Source: an uncultured Eubacteriales bacterium
Lineage (GTDB): Bacteria > Bacillota > Clostridia > Oscillospirales > Butyricicoccaceae
DNA: 30,480 nt
Reading direction: 5' to 3'
Assembly (NCBI GenBank): GCA_934395135.1
Contig: CAKRRK010000016.1
Span: forward strand, 1-30,480
Below the pieces are notes generated by a model. That model was not told the origin of the DNA. It was given only the letters and a program-made list of their open reading frames with translations, and made no database searches. Below, piece after piece: positions 27,692 through 30,480 of the stretch. The position numbers and the translations under genes were made by a program. Each line of letters opens with the position of its first letter. Within the stretch, counting starts at the first letter, position 1.

Positions 27692-30480
27692 ATGCCGAAA
27701 ATCATAACCGAAGATATGATTGAACAAGCGGCTATTCAGGCGCTACATGATGTGCAGGGCTTTGATGTTCTACACTGTTATACGGAAGATCCGGAGGACC
27801 TGAATGACAACACCAGCCGCAGCAGCAAGAAGCAGGTTATTCTGCCCGCGGTACTGTTGGAGAGCCTCATCCGTATCAATCCCGGTATTCCGGAGGCTAC
27901 CGTGCGCTCGGTTGCCGAAGAACTGTGTAAGACGCCGCCCTCCGGCGATCTGATGCTGACCAATTACTACAACTACCAAAAGATTCGCAATGGCATTCAG
28001 GTCCAGTATCAGGAGAACGGCAGGAATACCTCCAATCTTCTTCGTGTGGTTGACTTTGCTGAGCCAAAGAACAACAGCTTTATTGTTGCGTCTCAGGTGT
28101 GGATTCGCGGTGAGATGCACTGGCGCAGACCGGATCTGTTGCTATTCATCAACGGCCTTCCTTTCGTATTCATCGAACTCAAAAACAGCAATATTCCGGT
28201 GAAGAACGCCTATGACATCAATCTGCAGAACTATCTGAAGGATATCCCGTATCTTTTTGACTACAACCAAATCTGTGTTCTTTCAAACGGAATGGAGACC
28301 CGTCTCGGCAGCTTCGGTGCCGGGTATGAGTTCTTCTTCGAGTGGCTGAAAGTGCATGATGAAAAAGAAAACCCAGACAGACAGGCCATCCGAGAAAACT
28401 GCATCAGTCTGGAATATTTTATCAAGGGACTTTGCCAAAAGGAAACCTTGTTGGATTACATTGAGAACTTTATTCTCTATGACCGCCGCCGCACTAAAAT
28501 CATCGCAAAGAACCATCAGTTCTTTGGCGTCAACAATGCCTATACTGCATTTTTGAACCGCGAACAGCTTCAGGGCAAGCTGGGCGTGTTTTGGCATACC
28601 CAGGGCAGCGGCAAGAGCTACTCCATGGTTATGTTGGCGCGGAAAATTAAGCACAAGTGCGCAGGCAATTTCACTTTCCTGGTCATTACTGACCGTGAGG
28701 ACTTGGACGATCAGATTTATAAAAACTTCCTGCGGACAGAGTTTATCACAGAAGAGGAAAAGGTGCGTCCCGCCAACAGTGCTGCGCTCCGCGAGGACCT
28801 GAAAACCAACAAATCTATTCTGTTTACTTTGATTCACAAGTTCCGCTATGACAAGGGCAAAAAGTATCCCGTACTGTCAGAGCGAAACGATATTGTGGTG
28901 ATTGTGGATGAAGCCCACCGCACACAGTATAAAGACCTCGCAGAAAACATGCGTACCGGACTTCCCAATGCACAGTTCTTTGCGTTCACCGGAACTCCGT
29001 TGCTGGGCAGCAAGCGGTTGACCAATGCTTGGTTCGGCGACTATATCAGCGAATATAACTTTGCTGAGTCCATCAAGGACAATGCGACAGTTCCGCTGTA
29101 CTATGTAAAACGGGTTCCGGAAGTAGAACTGCAAAACGATTTTCTGGATAGCGATTTTGCGGAAATTTTGGAAGAAGAGAATCTGACAGATGCTGAGCAG
29201 CGCCGTTTAGAAAACCACTACGCCAAGGAATTGGAGGTCATCAAGCGGGACGATCGCTTGGATGCAATCGCCCAGCACATTGTATATCATTTCCCGCGGC
29301 GTGGCTTCCGCGGAAAAGGCATGGTCATTTCTGTCGATAAGTTTACTACTGTCAGAATGTACGACAAGGTAAGCCACCATTGGAAGGAAGAAATCAAAAA
29401 GCTGAATAAACAGATTTCTCAGACTATGGACGAGCAGGAAAAACTTCGACTGAAAGACCTTGTTGACTATATGAGAAAAGTCGAGATGGCAGTCGTCATC
29501 AGCGAGGATGCCGACGAGGAAAAACGTTTCGCTGCGGAAGGGTTATCCATCAAGCAACATCGGGAGCGCATGAACAAGGTCGATGCCAACGGATTTGACA
29601 TTGAAGATAATTTCAAAGATCCGGGACATCCGCTACAGCTTGTGTTCGTCTGCGCAATGTGGCTAACGGGATTTGATGCACCTTCTGTCTCCACACTTTA
29701 TCTGGACAAGCCCATGAAAGGTCATACCCTGATGCAGACGATTGCAAGAGCCAATCGCGTATATCAGGGTAAAGAGTGTGGTTTGATCATTGACTATCTG
29801 GATGTATTCAAATATCTAAAGCGTGCGCTTGCCGACTATGCCTCAGATGATGGCGGTTTAATGCCTGTAAAAGATATCGGCAAGCTCCTTGAACAACTGG
29901 GTGAAGCTGTCGATATTACTTGCCAGTTTTGCAAAGACCATGGTGCGGATCTGAGTTTGGTCATTGATGAGCAGGATGTTTTTAAGAATTTGGCACAGTT
30001 TGAAGATTATGCGAATACAATCATCGGAAACGATGATGTGAAAAATGAGTTCAATGTTCTTGCGAACACCGTAGACGGTTTGTATGAAGCGCTACGACCA
30101 GATATTTTCAAGATGAGCTATGATGCTAAATATAAGGATGCAATCTTGCATTTACAGGGAATCATCGAAGGAAAAATCCGACCGGAAAAGATTGAGGCGG
30201 CACAGACAAAAATCAACGAGCTACTGGACCAGAGTGTTATTACATCACCAGATGCACGAAAATATACTATCACGGAAAACGGTAAAGAACTTGATCTGTC
30301 CAAGCTGGATATGGATGAACTGCGGTCTCAGTTCAAGCAATTAAAAAATAAAAACTTGGAGATTGCCAACCTCCGTAAATTTATTGAAGAAAAGCTACAG
30401 AGAATGCTGCGCCGAAATGTGACCAGAGGAAACTTCGCAGAACGCTTCCGGAATATTATTGACGAGTACAATGCCGGTGG
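27692..30480 (+). CDS. hsdR: Type I restriction endonuclease/translocase subunit, cut by window end
   Basis: About 929 codons are present without a stop; the family runs to about 1000. An N-terminal nuclease domain has the PD-(D/E)xK set D148 (RPDLLLF), E162 and K164 (FIELK). A SF2 helicase motor follows: Walker A TQGSGKS (303-309), DEAH (406-409), FTGTP, and later motifs GFDAPSVSTLYLDKP and QTIARANRV. The C-terminal part is helical and charged. It translocates DNA with ATP and cuts unmodified targets in complex with HsdM and HsdS. GGGGAGGTG precedes ATG 27692. It starts 25 bases after the kinase gene. The last residues and terminator lie beyond the window. Confidence 0.96.
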   Translation, partial: MPKIITEDMIEQAAIQALHDVQGFDVLHCYTEDPEDLNDNTSRSSKKQVILPAVLLESLIRINPGIPEATVRSVAEELCKTPPSGDLMLTNYYNYQKIRNGIQVQYQENGRNTSNLLRVVDFAEPKNNSFIVASQVWIRGEMHWRRPDLLLFINGLPFVFIELKNSNIPVKNAYDINLQNYLKDIPYLFDYNQICVLSNGMETRLGSFGAGYEFFFEWLKVHDEKENPDRQAIRENCISLEYFIKGLCQKETLLDYIENFILYDRRRTKIIAKNHQFFGVNNAYTAFLNREQLQGKLGVFWHTQGSGKSYSMVMLARKIKHKCAGNFTFLVITDREDLDDQIYKNFLRTEFITEEEKVRPANSAALREDLKTNKSILFTLIHKFRYDKGKKYPVLSERNDIVVIVDEAHRTQYKDLAENMRTGLPNAQFFAFTGTPLLGSKRLTNAWFGDYISEYNFAESIKDNATVPLYYVKRVPEVELQNDFLDSDFAEILEEENLTDAEQRRLENHYAKELEVIKRDDRLDAIAQHIVYHFPRRGFRGKGMVISVDKFTTVRMYDKVSHHWKEEIKKLNKQISQTMDEQEKLRLKDLVDYMRKVEMAVVISEDADEEKRFAAEGLSIKQHRERMNKVDANGFDIEDNFKDPGHPLQLVFVCAMWLTGFDAPSVSTLYLDKPMKGHTLMQTIARANRVYQGKECGLIIDYLDVFKYLKRALADYASDDGGLMPVKDIGKLLEQLGEAVDITCQFCKDHGADLSLVIDEQDVFKNLAQFEDYANTIIGNDDVKNEFNVLANTVDGLYEALRPDIFKMSYDAKYKDAILHLQGIIEGKIRPEKIEAAQTKINELLDQSVITSPDARKYTITENGKELDLSKLDMDELRSQFKQLKNKNLEIANLRKFIEEKLQRMLRRNVTRGNFAERFRNIIDEYNAG

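Noticed and set aside
1..30480. CRISPR arrays, insertion sequences, integrase or transposase genes
   Set aside because: I found no regularly spaced repeats and no transposase, integrase or recombinase motif. The island's integrase, if any, lies outside the window.

Overview
The window looks like a chromosome segment of an anaerobic, probably spore-forming Firmicute of class Clostridia (moderate GC). The signs are a six-gene Rnf ferredoxin:NAD+ oxidoreductase operon, a flavodiiron protein, Mini-RNase III, a YebC protein, strong AGGAGG-type ribosome binding sites and clear TTGACA/TATAAT promoters. I cannot name a species from sequence alone.

Region 1 (1-6060) holds ordinary housekeeping and small genes: a CoA-binding Rossmann protein, two divergent ribbon-helix-helix (RHH) repressor genes with a repeated operator-like motif between them, a doubtful small exported protein, a flavodiiron protein (fprA), yebC, a 38-residue Asn/Ser/Lys peptide with a sigma-G-like promoter, mrnC (Mini-III) and a coiled-coil protein. 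Positions 3964-4461 carry no gene I can defend, but do carry a 21-bp perfect hairpin.

Region 2 (6086-11205) is a complete rnf operon on the minus strand in the order rnfC-D-G-E-A-B. It has its own promoter and a bidirectional terminator. It would couple reduced ferredoxin to NAD+ and an ion gradient.

Region 3 (11366-19341) has a minus-strand kinase-like ATPase lacking an obvious phospho-acceptor His. It is followed on the plus strand by gapA, a PhoP/PhoR-like two-component pair, an HtrA serine protease and an archaeal-type phosphoglycerate mutase (apgM). Pho-box-like 11-bp-period TTAACA/TTCACA repeats precede the two-component pair and, more strongly, htrA. This suggests the pair controls itself and htrA. 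Glycolysis (gapA, apgM) and envelope stress functions are therefore interleaved.

Region 4 (19342-20205) is a decayed or structured non-coding stretch ending in a tRNA-Thr(CGT) gene cut off inside its T-loop. This is a typical island junction.

Region 5 (20206-end) reads as a genomic island. It starts with an intact, diverged tRNA-Thr(CGT), then a Fic toxin with its SxxxEG antitoxin, whose ribosome binding site lies inside the tRNA terminator hairpin. A small HTH protein follows, then an expanded type I restriction-modification operon: hsdM, a multi-pass membrane protein, hsdS, a frameshifted unknown protein, a Hanks-type Ser/Thr kinase and hsdR (running off the window). The membrane protein is translationally coupled to hsdS, and the kinase sits directly before hsdR. 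This composite defence operon is the best candidate for an undescribed system here.
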